This document shows positions 1 to 8,900 of a stretch of 18,751 nucleotides of DNA, one piece after another. The stretch covers positions 1-18,751 of the forward strand of contig MSJH02000619.1 of the NCBI GenBank assembly GCA_001931875.2, in the 5' to 3' direction. The stretch is from Byssochlamys sp. IMV 00236 (Eukaryota; Ascomycota; Eurotiomycetes; Eurotiales; Thermoascaceae). The position numbers and the translations under genes are program-made. Each line of letters starts with the position of its first letter. The first letter of the stretch is position 1. Below the pieces are notes generated by a model, which saw only the letters and a program-made list of their open reading frames with translations, was not told where the DNA came from and made no database searches.

Positions 1-46
<46 letters not shown>
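1..46. repeat. Poly-A homopolymer at the window edge
   Basis: Forty-six consecutive A residues, interrupting the last exon of the UCHL5-type gene just after an acceptor-like site. Together with 14 T at the other end (18738-18751), this suggests that contig or gap boundaries fall in homopolymers. Biological poly-A cannot be excluded. Confidence 0.7.
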
Positions 47-49
<3 letters not shown>

Positions 50-1082
50 CGCATTAAGCTGATGAAAGATAAAATGTACACTATTACTACTTACATGCCA
101 TCTTTGTCTCTTTTCTTTCTCAATCTGTAGCTTATGAGTCAACACACTACGCTCACTGTTCAACCTGTTTCGTTCTTCTACTGCATCTTCTGACAGAGAT
201 AGAATTAAGCCATCCAATTCTTCAATCTGCTCCTCATACAACTCAATACGGTCTTTTGTCAGTGCCATCAAGCTAAAGTGTAACTCTGATGCTCCATACT
301 GCTCCATTCGCTTCATGATTGCTTCATTCGCCTTGCGTACCCAATCATTTTCGTCACAGGCACCCAAGTTCACAGGTCCACTGCTCAATCCGTCCAATTC
401 GTAAAGTGCTCCATGTTTAGGCAAATAGGCAATAAAGTGATACACATCTTGATCTTTTCCAGCATCAGGATCAACAATTTCATTAACAAACGGATCTGAA
501 CGAGCAAAGCTGTTGTGTACGGATCGTATAAGGTCACTGTTGGATATTGCCAGTCCTTTCATCTAATAACGTTTAGTGTCTTCCTGAAGCTGTACTCTGC
601 TATGCGCTTACATCAGGCGGGAAGTCCTGCGTGAATTCTTTAAAGTTCTTCAATTCTTGACCAATATCGATATCATCTCTGTTTAACAGAATAGACAAGA
701 TAGCTTGAGTTGCACATGCATTAGTGATGACCTGATTAGCAAAAAAGACGTGATCGGCGGTCATATCAGGAGGAGGTAGATCACTTTGATGGTTTCTGTT
801 GTTTTGCCATTTAAATAAAAATATCAGACCATAGACAGGTCTAGTTTGTTATTGAATTTAGTAAGTCTGTCCAAGTGATTTAGACAATTCTTTACTTTAG
901 TTCTCCCATTGTTCCTTCATCTAAACTCCATATTTCTTCCACTTGTACACCTCGACAGCCCATATTTGAAATGAGTTCGGTAAAAACACCTTTGTTGAAT
1001 TAGAAATAGTTCTTCTTAAGCTATACTCATTTGATTTACCAGGATCGCTTTCAATCAAGCACCAATTTCCTTCGTCAGCCAT
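47..1082 (-). CDS. UCHL5: Ubiquitin C-terminal hydrolase, UCH37/UCHL5 type (3'-partial)
   Basis: Peptidase C12 deubiquitinase that removes ubiquitin from chain ends; family members act on the proteasome (with Rpn13/ADRM1) or in INO80 complexes. Exons on the minus strand: 1082-1040, 989-896, 840-612, 562-95 and a stub from 58. Introns are 50, 55, 49 and 36 nt, all GT-AG. The start is the ATG at 1082 because the protein then opens MADEGNWCLIESDPG, typical of UCHL5. The catalytic set is visible: Gln82 (FFANQ), Cys88 (NACATQ), His164 (VYHFIAY) and Asp179 (YELDGL), the same numbers as I recall for human UCHL5. A helical segment follows (EEQIEELDGL onward). Residue 278 (QRWH) precedes the last visible intron; the next exon gives only four residues (LNAR) before the terminal poly-A/T run. 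The C-terminal ULD tail of roughly 50 residues is missing because the window ends, not through visible mutation. Family call near certain; the last junction is uncertain. Confidence 0.93.
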
Positions 1083-1160
1083 ATTATTATTAAAGAAAAA
1101 AGTGTACACGACATCAGCTTCAAACGCAAGTCATAGAGCTGAGTTTTCGAAGGGTGCATG

Positions 1161-1424
1161 TACAGTGCCCTCGAAAAAGTATGCTCCGTTTTTTAAAAGT
1201 CAGTCTTTTTTGTTGCTGATAAAGATCTAGGAATAAAGAAAGTGGCCCTTCCGTATCTTTGTTACAGTTATAAAATAAGGAAAGTGAAGAAGAAAGATCA
1301 TCTGCATTAGAATATCCAAAAAAAAAAATGAGAGTTGTGAAGCAATCTTTGGATTTTTATTGCCTTAGTATTTGGTGGGTCCACCACGAGCTTTTATCCT
1401 CATCTTCGTAATCATAGACAGCAT
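1161..1424 (-). mobile_element. Possible remnant of a Tc1/mariner-like transposon (3' end)
   Basis: A short minus-strand reading frame at 1424-1365 ends in KARGGPTKY followed directly by a stop. That is the typical C-terminus of Tc1-like transposases (SMxxRxxAVIKA[KR]GG[PH]TKY), and the preceding SMITK fits the SMP-R part. About 200 bp beyond the stop, at 1161, the + strand reads TACAGTGCCCTCGAAAAAGT, which resembles a TA target site plus a Tc1 terminal inverted repeat. No DDE catalytic core or helix-turn-helix was found, so at most this is a decayed end. It lies directly upstream of the UCHL5-type gene. The similarity is from memory of the family. Confidence 0.35.
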
Positions 1425-1484
1425 AAAAAAGCATTTAAACCAGCAGAGAAAGTGCTCATAGCATTAAACTTCTCGTGTATTTCC

Positions 1485-2103
1485 TCATGCGCGTAGAATA
1501 TACCGCAAAGATTGGCTACCAGTCCACCATTCCTCCAAGCTTTCAACTTCTGTGGTTTTCCTTCTAAAAGCGAGTGCGACGATCAGCAAGGCTCCATCAA
1601 GTTTAAGATGGCCCGTAAAAGCTTTTGAAAGACCAAATATTACTTTATCCTTGCCATTTAAACCCATTTGCTCAATTTGAGAACGTCGGCATATGTAATT
1701 GCGCAGGTAGAGCAATTGATTTCCATCCAATTTGATGGAAGCATCCTTTCTTCTGACCTGGTTATAGATGGGTTAGTTAGGTCAATGATGAAGGATAATA
1801 AACAAAACTTACAGCAAACTCTCGATTACGGGATAGCTATTGGGGGCACGAATGACATTCCATGATCAAGGATATTCCATAATAAAGCTTATACATCGAC
1901 AACCCAGATGAATATCGCAGGAGGTTCAAAACGGTGGCTGTGAAGTCCTTCGAAAACGGCATTCCATTATCGCGAATATTCCGTATTGCTATATTCCGTA
2001 ACCGAGAATCTACTGTATGTACTATGGTTCCCGCCGAAAGAAGATCAGCTGCTGAAGAAGTAGTAGCAATCGTTTCTTGAAGAGTTTTCTGTTGTCTTAA
2101 AAG
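1485..2103 (-). pseudogene. Unrecognised spliced gene with an in-frame stop
   Basis: Two frame-compatible exons on the minus strand: 2103-1813 (after a TTTTAG acceptor-like site) and 1757-1485, ending in a stop. They flank a textbook 55-nt intron (1812-1758): donor GTAAGTTTT, branch-like CTAAC, acceptor CCAG. The intron makes past coding use likely. The predicted protein has no motif I recognise; the second exon contains LDGNQLLYLRNYICRR and ends SLRYILRA. The first exon carries one in-frame TAG at 1839-1837, eight codons before the donor, and no clear initiator is seen. The gene is therefore broken, or a 24-nt microexon is preceded by another intron. Part of the first exon overlaps the ATTCCG-type repeats at 1857-2000. 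Function unknown. Confidence 0.4.
1857..2010. repeat. Imperfect ATTCC(A/G)TNAT repeat cluster
   Basis: The motif family ATTCC(A/G)T recurs at about 1857, 1873, 1961, 1978 and 1993. The block ATTCCATGATC-AGGATATTCCATAAT (1857-1883) resembles ATTCCATTATCGCGAATATTCCG (1961-1983), and ATATTCCGTA occurs exactly twice (1977-1986 and 1991-2000). Several copies are partly palindromic. Read on the minus strand it would encode repeated LRNI/IRNI residues. It could be a degenerate short tandem repeat or transposon subterminal sequence. Confidence 0.45.
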
Positions 2104-2272
2104 CTAAAATCTTTCCCCAGGTGAAAGAAACTTTAAAAAAGTGAGTGGAGAGAAGTCACTGTATTTTTAAAAAACAAAGTATACAAGAAGAAGAAAGGTT
2201 AAAGTCTTTAAATAGCTTTTAAGCTATTCGATGATTCCCAACTGGCATCTTTGAAATTGATTGTTCTTTGTG
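2104..2272. other. Spacer without a supported gene
   Basis: AT-rich sequence between the broken gene and the next minus-strand exon candidate. It contains CACTGTA at 2157-2163, the reverse of the TACAGTG at 1161, with a nearby run of AAAAAA as at the other end. That could mark the second end of a roughly 1-kb element, but the match outside seven bases is weak. Confidence 0.3.
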
Positions 2273-2466
2273 TTACATAAACTTTCGCTCTGACTTGTTA
2301 CATATGAACTTTAAGATTTTGTAAAATGCATCATACTCTTTGAGCATAATGTATACTTGTTTAAGTATATAAGTATAGTGTACAGTTTCATTATACACAC
2401 AAGCAAATGAGTCAGGTAACGATGCATATTTTATTCTACTTCCACCCACTGCCTGTAATGCTATCA
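2273..2466 (-). CDS. Possible terminal exon or fragment of an unknown protein
   Basis: Open minus-strand frame of about 63 codons ending at a TAA (2275-2273). It has no ATG at its beginning but sits just after GATAG and CAG acceptor-like sites, so it looks like a last exon rather than a complete gene. The translation (ALQAVGGSRIKYASLPDSF at its start) has balanced composition and is not low-complexity. No family recognised. A TATA-like CTTTATAAA lies about 90 nt upstream, inside duplicated segment copy A (2550-2764). No partner exon was located with confidence. Confidence 0.25.
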
Positions 2467-2549
2467 ACTAAACTTATCAATATGTAGCATCACATTAAGC
2501 TTGCCCAGGAACCTAAATATTTTAATATTGTTTGATGTAGATTACAACT

Positions 2550-2764
2550 TTTATAAAGTTTCAAAAAGAAGAGACAGAAGAAGTTTTTATTCTAATTTTA
2601 TGTTGTCAACAAAGATGCAAGGTTATCCATGTGCAATTATGATAAATTCGTGTTTATACCAAAGAATATCCCACTAGGCTGCCATAGGTTAGGTATACCC
2701 TTTGGTAGTGTGAAGTTGTATAGTAACTCCACATGTGTAGGAGAAGAAGCGCCCTATTTTCTGG
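2550..2764. repeat. Diverged direct repeat, copy A
   Basis: Shares an ordered series of matches with 3427-3655: tttataaagtt, aagaagaga, taattttatg(t/c)tgtcaa, the exact 15-mer aattatgataaattc (2635-2649 and 3539-3553), agttgtata and tattttctgg. Spacing is preserved apart from small indels. On the minus strand each copy ends in a TATA-like CTTTATAAA (here 2558-2550), followed by an open frame, so the copies may be duplicated upstream regions of two minus-strand genes. Confidence 0.65.
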
Positions 2765-2879
2765 TACATGTAATGTTCAAATTTTTTTTTTATTGTCGTT
2801 GTTTTTGCTATAAAAAGAGCGCGATTTTTCTTTTATGACAACCCATCTTTCGTCGAGGTAGTGATTATATATAAAACTT

Positions 2880-3312
2880 TTATATTGTTGTAGTAGTTCC
2901 TTTAACTTCCGCCTCATCAATCATCTCTACTTCATCTCTGTAATCAAAGTTGATAGTGTTTATGACTCCAGATAGCAACGCGCGCAAATCTGAGCGCTGC
3001 TTGACTGACAGAGTGTTAAAGCTCTCTTTCTTTTCATCATCTTTGATTTTCTATTGTAGGATGCTTTTAATGATTTCCAAGTTGTATAATTCGATAAAAA
3101 AAAAACTTTTTTTTTTTCTTTTCCTTGTTCATAGCAATGCCCCAGTTCATTCTTCCGGTTGTTTTAGCAATAGAATCTTTAATGAAGGCATTGTCATTTG
3201 TTGTCAAGTTAATGTTATGATACGCTACTACTGTGAGGTTGCTTATCTCCAAAGTATCCTCTATAGGAGTTATTTCCTTTTGCTTTTCATCAAATTTCCT
3301 TGCTTGTTGCAT
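2880..3312 (-). CDS. Small uncharacterised two-exon gene candidate
   Basis: Exon 1 starts at the ATG at 3312 (MQQARKFDEKQKEITPIEDT...) and stays open to a lysine-rich run near 3107. Exon 2 runs 3050-2880 after a TACAATAG acceptor and encodes 56 hydrophilic residues with KQRSDLRALLSGVINTINFD and acidic EVEMIDEAEVKG before a TTTTI stop. The product would be about 125 residues, charged, with no signal peptide or membrane segment. The join is unsatisfactory: the only GT available follows an A11 run and precedes T10 (3117-3096), and the exon 1 frame is off by one base. A homopolymer length error would repair it; otherwise the gene is broken. No family recognised. Confidence 0.38.
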
Positions 3313-3426
3313 GAAAAGGATTTCACCGTTTATTGCGTGCTGTATAGTTTTTTTCTTTTGGTAGATTGTTTCCTATGATGAAGCCCAACAAAACCTTTGA
3401 ATGTGTGGCGCCACGCTAAGCATGGC

Positions 3427-3655
3427 TTTATAAAGTTACCGACTTGTTTTGTTTCTTTTCAAGAAGAGATAAAAAGAAGTGTTGTTATTTTAATTTTATG
3501 CTGTCAATTTATCAACAAAGACCACTTAGCTCACGTGTAATTATGATAAATTCATTTCTTATATCAAAGGATACCTTATTATGCAGAGGCTTGGGTAATA
3601 TAAAGTTGTATATTGACGCCACAAGTACCTCCAGCAGCAATAGCTTATTTTCTGG
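3427..3655. repeat. Diverged direct repeat, copy B
   Basis: Partner of the segment at 2550-2764, same orientation, with start-to-start spacing of about 877 bp. It carries the same landmarks plus an insertion of about 16 bp after tttataaagtt. The TATA-like CTTTATAAA (minus, 3435-3427) lies 115 nt upstream of the ATG at 3312, a plausible promoter distance for the small gene candidate at 2880-3312. Confidence 0.65.
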
Positions 3656-3858
3656 CGCTAAAGGGTAAGACTATCACTATATGTACAATCACTTTAACCC
3701 ACACACAGACTTAAGAACTATTGAAAAAATACAATGAAATTGGGATGTTAAATATGTATAATTTATTAAAGCCCACAAAAAGCGCAATATATTAAATCAC
3801 TTTTTAAAATCATGTACACACAGAGATATTTTGTAAATTATGAACAAGAAAGGGTGGC
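3656..3858 (-). terminator. TEF1 3'UTR and poly(A) signal region
   Basis: Contains AATAAA on the minus strand at 3767-3762, 92 nt after the TEF1 stop codon, in an AT-rich context suited to polyadenylation. No gene is supported in this stretch. Confidence 0.55.
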
Positions 3859-5299
3859 TTATTTCTTGCCAGCCTTGGCAGCAGACTTGGTAGTCTTACC
3901 AGCCTTGTCAACCTTTTCAACAGCCTTGATGACACCGACAGCAACGGTTTGACGCATGTCACGGACGGCGAAACGACCGAGAGGAGGATAGTCAGTGTAA
4001 GCTTCAACACACATGGGCTTGGAGGGAACCATCTTGACGATAGCAGAGTCACCGGACTTAACGAACTTAGGAGCATCCTCGAGCTTCTTACCTACGAACA
4101 CCCCAAAATGAGCCCGTTAATAAAGCAATTTGATTGGTTGAATGTTTTTACTTACCGGAACGACGATCGATCTTTTCAATCAATTCAGCGAATTTACAGG
4201 CAATGTGAGCAGTGTGACAATCCAAGACAGGAGCGTAACCGGCACCAATTTGACCAGGGTGGTTCAAGATGATAACTTGAGCAGTGAAAGAGCCAGATTC
4301 CTTAGCGGGGTCGTTCTTGGAGTCAGAGCAGACGTTACCACGACGGATATCCTTGACGGAAACGTTCTTGACGTTGAAACCGACGTTGTCACCGGGAAGA
4401 CCTTCAGTGAGGGTTTCGTGGTGCATTTCGACGGACTTAACTTCAGTGGTGACGTTAGCGGGAGCGAAGGTGACAACCATACCAGCCTTGATGACACCAG
4501 TTTCGACACGACCGACGGGGACAGTACCGATACCACCGATCTTGTAAACATCTTGAAGAGGAAGACGGAGAGGCTTGTCAACAGGACGAGTAGGAGGGTC
4601 AATGTTGTCAATGGCTTCCAAGAGAGTCTTACCAGTCTTGTTACCAGCCTTGGTTTCCTTGGTCCATCCCTTGAACCAGGGCATGTTGTTGGATTCTTCC
4701 AACATGTTGTCACCGTGCCAACCAGAGATGGGGACGAAAGGAACAGCCTTGGGGTTGTAACCAATCTTCTTGATGAAGGAGGAAACTTCCTTGACAATTT
4801 CGTTGTAACGAGCTTCGGACCACTTGGTGGTATCCATCTTGTTAATGGCAACGATCAATTGACGGACACCGAGGGTGAAAGCCAAAAGAGCGTGTTCACG
4901 GGTTTGACCATCCTTGGAAATACCAGCTTCGAATTCACCAGTACCGGCAGCAATGATAAGGATACCACAATCAGCTTGAGAGGTACCAGTAATCATGTTC
5001 TTGATGAAATCACGGTGACCGGGAGCATCAATAACGGTAACATTGTACTTGGGGGTTTCGAACTTCCAGAGAGCAATATCAATGGTGATACCACGTTCAC
5101 GTTCAGCCTTGAGCTTGTCAAGAACCCAAGCGTACTTGAAGGAACCCTTACCGAGTTCAGCGGCTTCCTTTTCGAACTTTTCAATGGTACGCTTGTCAAT
5201 ACCACCACACTTGTAGATCAAGTGACCAGTAGTGGTAGATTTACCAGAATCGACGTGACCAATAACGACAACGTTAACGTGAGTCTTCTCCTTACCCAT
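3859..5299 (-). CDS. TEF1: Translation elongation factor 1-alpha
   Basis: GTPase that delivers aminoacyl-tRNA to the ribosomal A site. Exons: 5299-4156 and 4091-3859, split by a 64-nt GT-AG intron inside the glycine codon of RRSGKKLED; total 458 residues plus stop, the usual fungal length. Visible motifs: [10 protein letters not shown]-loop near residues 7-15, the RERGITID effector region, DAPGH (G3), NKMD (G4), and domains II/III with RRGNVCSD and [20 protein letters not shown]. The C-terminus is the lysine/alanine-rich [13 protein letters not shown]. Codon choice is strongly biased (AAG, GTC/GTT, ACC, TTG), unlike the AT-ending codons of the neighbours, as expected for a very highly expressed gene. 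The start is fixed by [20 protein letters not shown]. It stands between the decayed region and the RasGEF gene, all on the minus strand. Confidence 0.99.
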
Positions 5300-5301
5300 G
5301 G

Positions 5302-5363
5302 CTACAAAGTAAAATAATGGTTAATTTTGTTGCTTGGCTGAAAGGTGTGTGTGTATACGTTAC
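5302..5363 (-). other. Probable 5'UTR intron of TEF1
   Basis: Directly before the ATG (two bases away) the minus strand reads TTTTACTTTGTAG, a good acceptor, with a branch-like ATTAAC about 25 nt earlier and a possible donor GTAACG at 5363. A 62-nt leader intron fits the size of the coding introns here, and leader introns are common in fungal TEF genes. The acceptor is convincing; the donor choice is tentative. Confidence 0.5.
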
Positions 5364-5762
5364 TTGATGAAAGTTTAATGTAAAGAAGAAAAAATCAAAA
5401 CAATGGCCCAAAAAAATTTCTCTATTTAAAAAAATTTTTGATAAATCCCGCAGCCAAAAGCCACAATGGAAATGGTCACAATAGCATTTTCTGATTGGAC
5501 TGTGCAACAAGCGTCTTTTTCAAGTTGAGCTCGTTCTTTTGTTTGTTTCTTTATATACAAAGCAAGTATGTCCTCAACTTTAGCTAGAAAGCATAATTCT
5601 TTATATATCCAAGGTGTCTTGCCTCTGTTTATACGTTTATCTTGCTCTTTTTCCACTTTCTAAACGGGTTTTCGGAGTTGAAGTTGGTTCTTCTTTTTTT
5701 CTTTTCAATATTCACTCCGTCCGATGGACAAAATAAACAAATCAAAAGAGGTATTTTGTCCA
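5364..5762 (-). promoter_or_regulatory. TEF1 promoter region with CCAAT box and inverted repeat
   Basis: A CCAATCAG box (minus, 5498-5491) lies about 195 nt before the start codon, with an AT-rich TATA-like TTTAAATA near 5431-5424. Further upstream a perfect 11-bp inverted repeat, TGGACAAAATA (5725-5735) and TATTTTGTCCA (5752-5762), encloses a 16-nt loop. No protein gene is supported between TEF1 and the RasGEF stop. Confidence 0.5.
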
Positions 5763-5930
5763 CCAAAATGGAAAACCCAAGAACAAGAAAAATAGAGTCG
5801 TATTTTCATGGTTCATGATTCTTTTTATTTAAACTCCATAAACCATCTTGCTGCGGTTTTACAAGTCCCAAAGTAAAAAAGTAAAAAAAAAAAAGGGGTA
5901 AATCAAATGAAAAATGCAGCCATGAAAAAT

Positions 5931-5936
5931 TTTATT
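5931..5936 (-). terminator. Poly(A) signal of the RasGEF gene
   Basis: AATAAA on the minus strand, about 60 nt after the TAA at 5999-5997, in AT-rich sequence. Confidence 0.5.
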
Positions 5937-5996
5937 GTTTGAGTAACCTGTAAATCAAACAAGACTATTTATAAACGAAAAATACTATATACAAAG

Positions 5997-8900
5997 TTAT
6001 GAATTGGTATCGTTTTCTTCTTTTGGTTCAAGCTTCAAACTCTTGGCATAAAATACTTGATCATCTTGTTCAACAGATTCGAGCATTCTTTTAAGATAAT
6101 GTTGAATTTCATCTACTTCAGTGAATCGATAATGAATTTGAAATTGATCAATCTCGTTCAACACTTTGGTCGTCTTGATGTATTTATCAAAATTCACTAG
6201 CCTTTTACCACCAGGAGACATACGATAATCTGCATTACCATCATCAATAAATGTTACATCTGTTAGGTAGACACCCAAGAAAGGTAGACAAGGTGCCACC
6301 GCTGTCTTGAGTCTGGATCGGTATTCGGCAAAGTTACGCTGTGAGTCTGTGGCCTTGTAGATAGGTTCCCAGATTGACCGGTACTTGCTTGAGACATATT
6401 CCCACGTCTTTTTAAGCCGGATAATGCAGGTTGAGTCAAGTGCAGACCGAATGGCCATCAGAGTATTATAGTTGTTCATATGTAAACAAGCCTATCAAAT
6501 GCATATAAATAAATAAACATTAAAACAGTAACTGTCTACTTACATCACCCACTTTGATCCAGTACTTGATTAACTGGGCTCGCTTCTTGACGTCATTTTC
6601 GTTCAATATGCTTCCCGATATCCAGCTTGTGATCTGTGTACTCTTTTGAATCATCGCTTTTACATGTACAGCCTTACTCTCGCCATGCTTCTTTTTAAAC
6701 TCCTGACCTATAATTTCGTACGGTCTGATCTGACAAAATAAGGCGTTTTCAAGGAGAGTGATTTGCCGTGCGAGCTCGACAGGGTCAATATCCTGAAGAT
6801 GAATTGCCGATAACAGGGGTTCAGGCGACAGTAACGCACGTTTGAGTGTGTTTCGGGTTGACTTGCTGATGATGGATGGTGGGTATGCGTTATGATCATC
6901 AAATAAGGAGAGATTTGAAAAGATGGAACTGTTGTGGCTGCTGGAAGAAGAAGGCGGCTGTTGTGATTGTTGTTGTTTAGAAGGTAACTGACCTTTAGTA
7001 ATAAGCTATATTGATGATCAGTATCCTCCCTTTTAATTAAACACAAAAATGAACTTACAGCCTTGTGAATTATATTTGCCATGCGTTTAGCCGGACTAGG
7101 CATAACTTGACTCATATCACGTTCAGTAAACTCGAGTAGTTCCTTTTGAACAGCAGCGTCTCGACTATAGTCAAAGTAGGATTCTAACCATGTCTTGATG
7201 ACATTATAAACACGTAAACGTACAGGTATCAACACACGGCTGGTCCAAATAGCCAACTCCTCCTCGGATAATGATTCAGGAGGCTGCAGATGAAATCGTT
7301 GGATCAATAATCTCACTAATTCTTCTGGATTGGTGAACAAACGAAAGTTATAAAAGAAGGCACGAACAAATAAGAGGTCTACAACATTAAAATTAGCAAA
7401 CAACTCCTTAAAAACTAAATTAAAACTCTAAATACCTGGAGATTTTTCATGCAGAGTTAATAGCTGTACCAGTGCCTCCAGTGTGGCGCCTGTGAGATAG
7501 CCATCCTGATTGAAGATTGCTTCCTCTTCGGATAACTGAGTATCCTTCAGGAACTCATATTCCTATATTTTCAAGTGTTACTCTACATTGATTTGGAGCG
7601 CCATATGTTCATTACCTTATAAGGGGTATTTGCAGGAGGAAGAGGAGGGACGATTTTGGAATCTAGTGAAGATCTACTTGAGGTCTTGGTAACATCAGGT
7701 AAGCTCTCATAAGAGGCAATCGATCGAGATTTATGAAGCGAGGAACGTAATGATGTTAAACTAAGACCTCTTGGTCGTCTCTTGGATGCAGTAGATACAG
7801 TATGCTTTGGAAGTGGAGGGGGAGTAGAACTATTTACAGACGATGCTCGGGCGCGTAATGAAAGATGGCGAACAGGGAGTGGTTGTTGTTGATGCTGATG
7901 TTGATGGTAATGATTTTGCTGTTGCTGTTGTTGCTGTTGTTGTTGTTGAATTTTTGAAACTAAATGATCAGAGATGGATGGCTTCAATACAATCGTTTCT
8001 TCCTGCTCAGATGCAGAAAGTTGCTGCTGAATTGCTTTTAGGCTCGAGATCTTTCGATTCATCATCTCTAGGTTGTTGTGGAAAGATTTAGACGAAATCA
8101 TGGCCTCTTCTTCATTTGGCGTTGGTTGTTCAATAGTGGATGTGGAGGATGATGATGATGACGATAATAAGCAGGTGCGCAAATTGTCAGCACAATGATT
8201 GATTGTTTTGATCACTTGTTCGCAGCAATGATTGAGATGATCCAGCTCAAGTGCATGGTCTTCTTCTTTACTCATGTGACTTGATGCGGCACGAATAGCA
8301 GTGACGAGATTAGTGATGGCGCTGTAGACAGATTCCTTGGCAAACACGAGTGAAACCAGTTGAGGATCTTCTGGTATGATGGATAAGCCTTTATCAACAA
8401 AGTCGTCAAGACTAGAGCAGACATACTCAATGACTGATAAGTAGCCCTTGACGGCTTCTACAACTTTTCTAGTCACTTCTAATAATTCCATAGCTTTCTC
8501 TTGATGACGTTTCTCGAGAAATTGAGGTAATTGGGCGAGTAAATTGGAGAGTAATTCCTGAACGACGTTTTGATGTTCAAGTACAGATTGTAATACCTGA
8601 TCAACATTTAATTTGACGGATGAGGTTGAATTTGAGTAATAGTCCGAGTACAAGTTAGTTGAAAATGTCGAGGAGGCGATAGATGAACATCGTGAGGAAG
8701 CAGAGCCATCGAGTATGGAAGATGTGTTCACAAGTAGTTTTTCGAATTGATTGAGCTCTGTGAGCAGTATATCTATAATTTCTTCTATATCTTGGTCGTG
8801 TTGTTTGTATGCCAAGGCTAGTTTGTTTAAAATGCAAAAGACATGTATTCTTTGTTTTGCCATTTCAGGATATACTTTTAACAATGGACTATCCTTATTG

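Noticed and set aside
2950..3378. 142-codon + strand frame, Phe/Leu/Cys-rich, membrane-like
   Set aside because: It is opposite the minus-strand small gene candidate. Its hydrophobicity arises from the antisense of A-rich/Lys-rich sequence, and the minus-strand reading has better splice and composition evidence.
4142..5317. Open frame of 391 codons on the + strand opposite TEF1
   Set aside because: It is the antisense of the strongly codon-biased TEF1 exon, where rare codon avoidance removes antisense stops. Its composition (Thr/Ser/Val/Asp-rich) is a mirror artefact, and it has no domain or splice logic.
7843..8116. + strand frame rich in Val/Asp opposite the RasGEF poly-Gln region
   Set aside because: Antisense of CAA/CAG repeats inside an exon with clear domain homology on the other strand.
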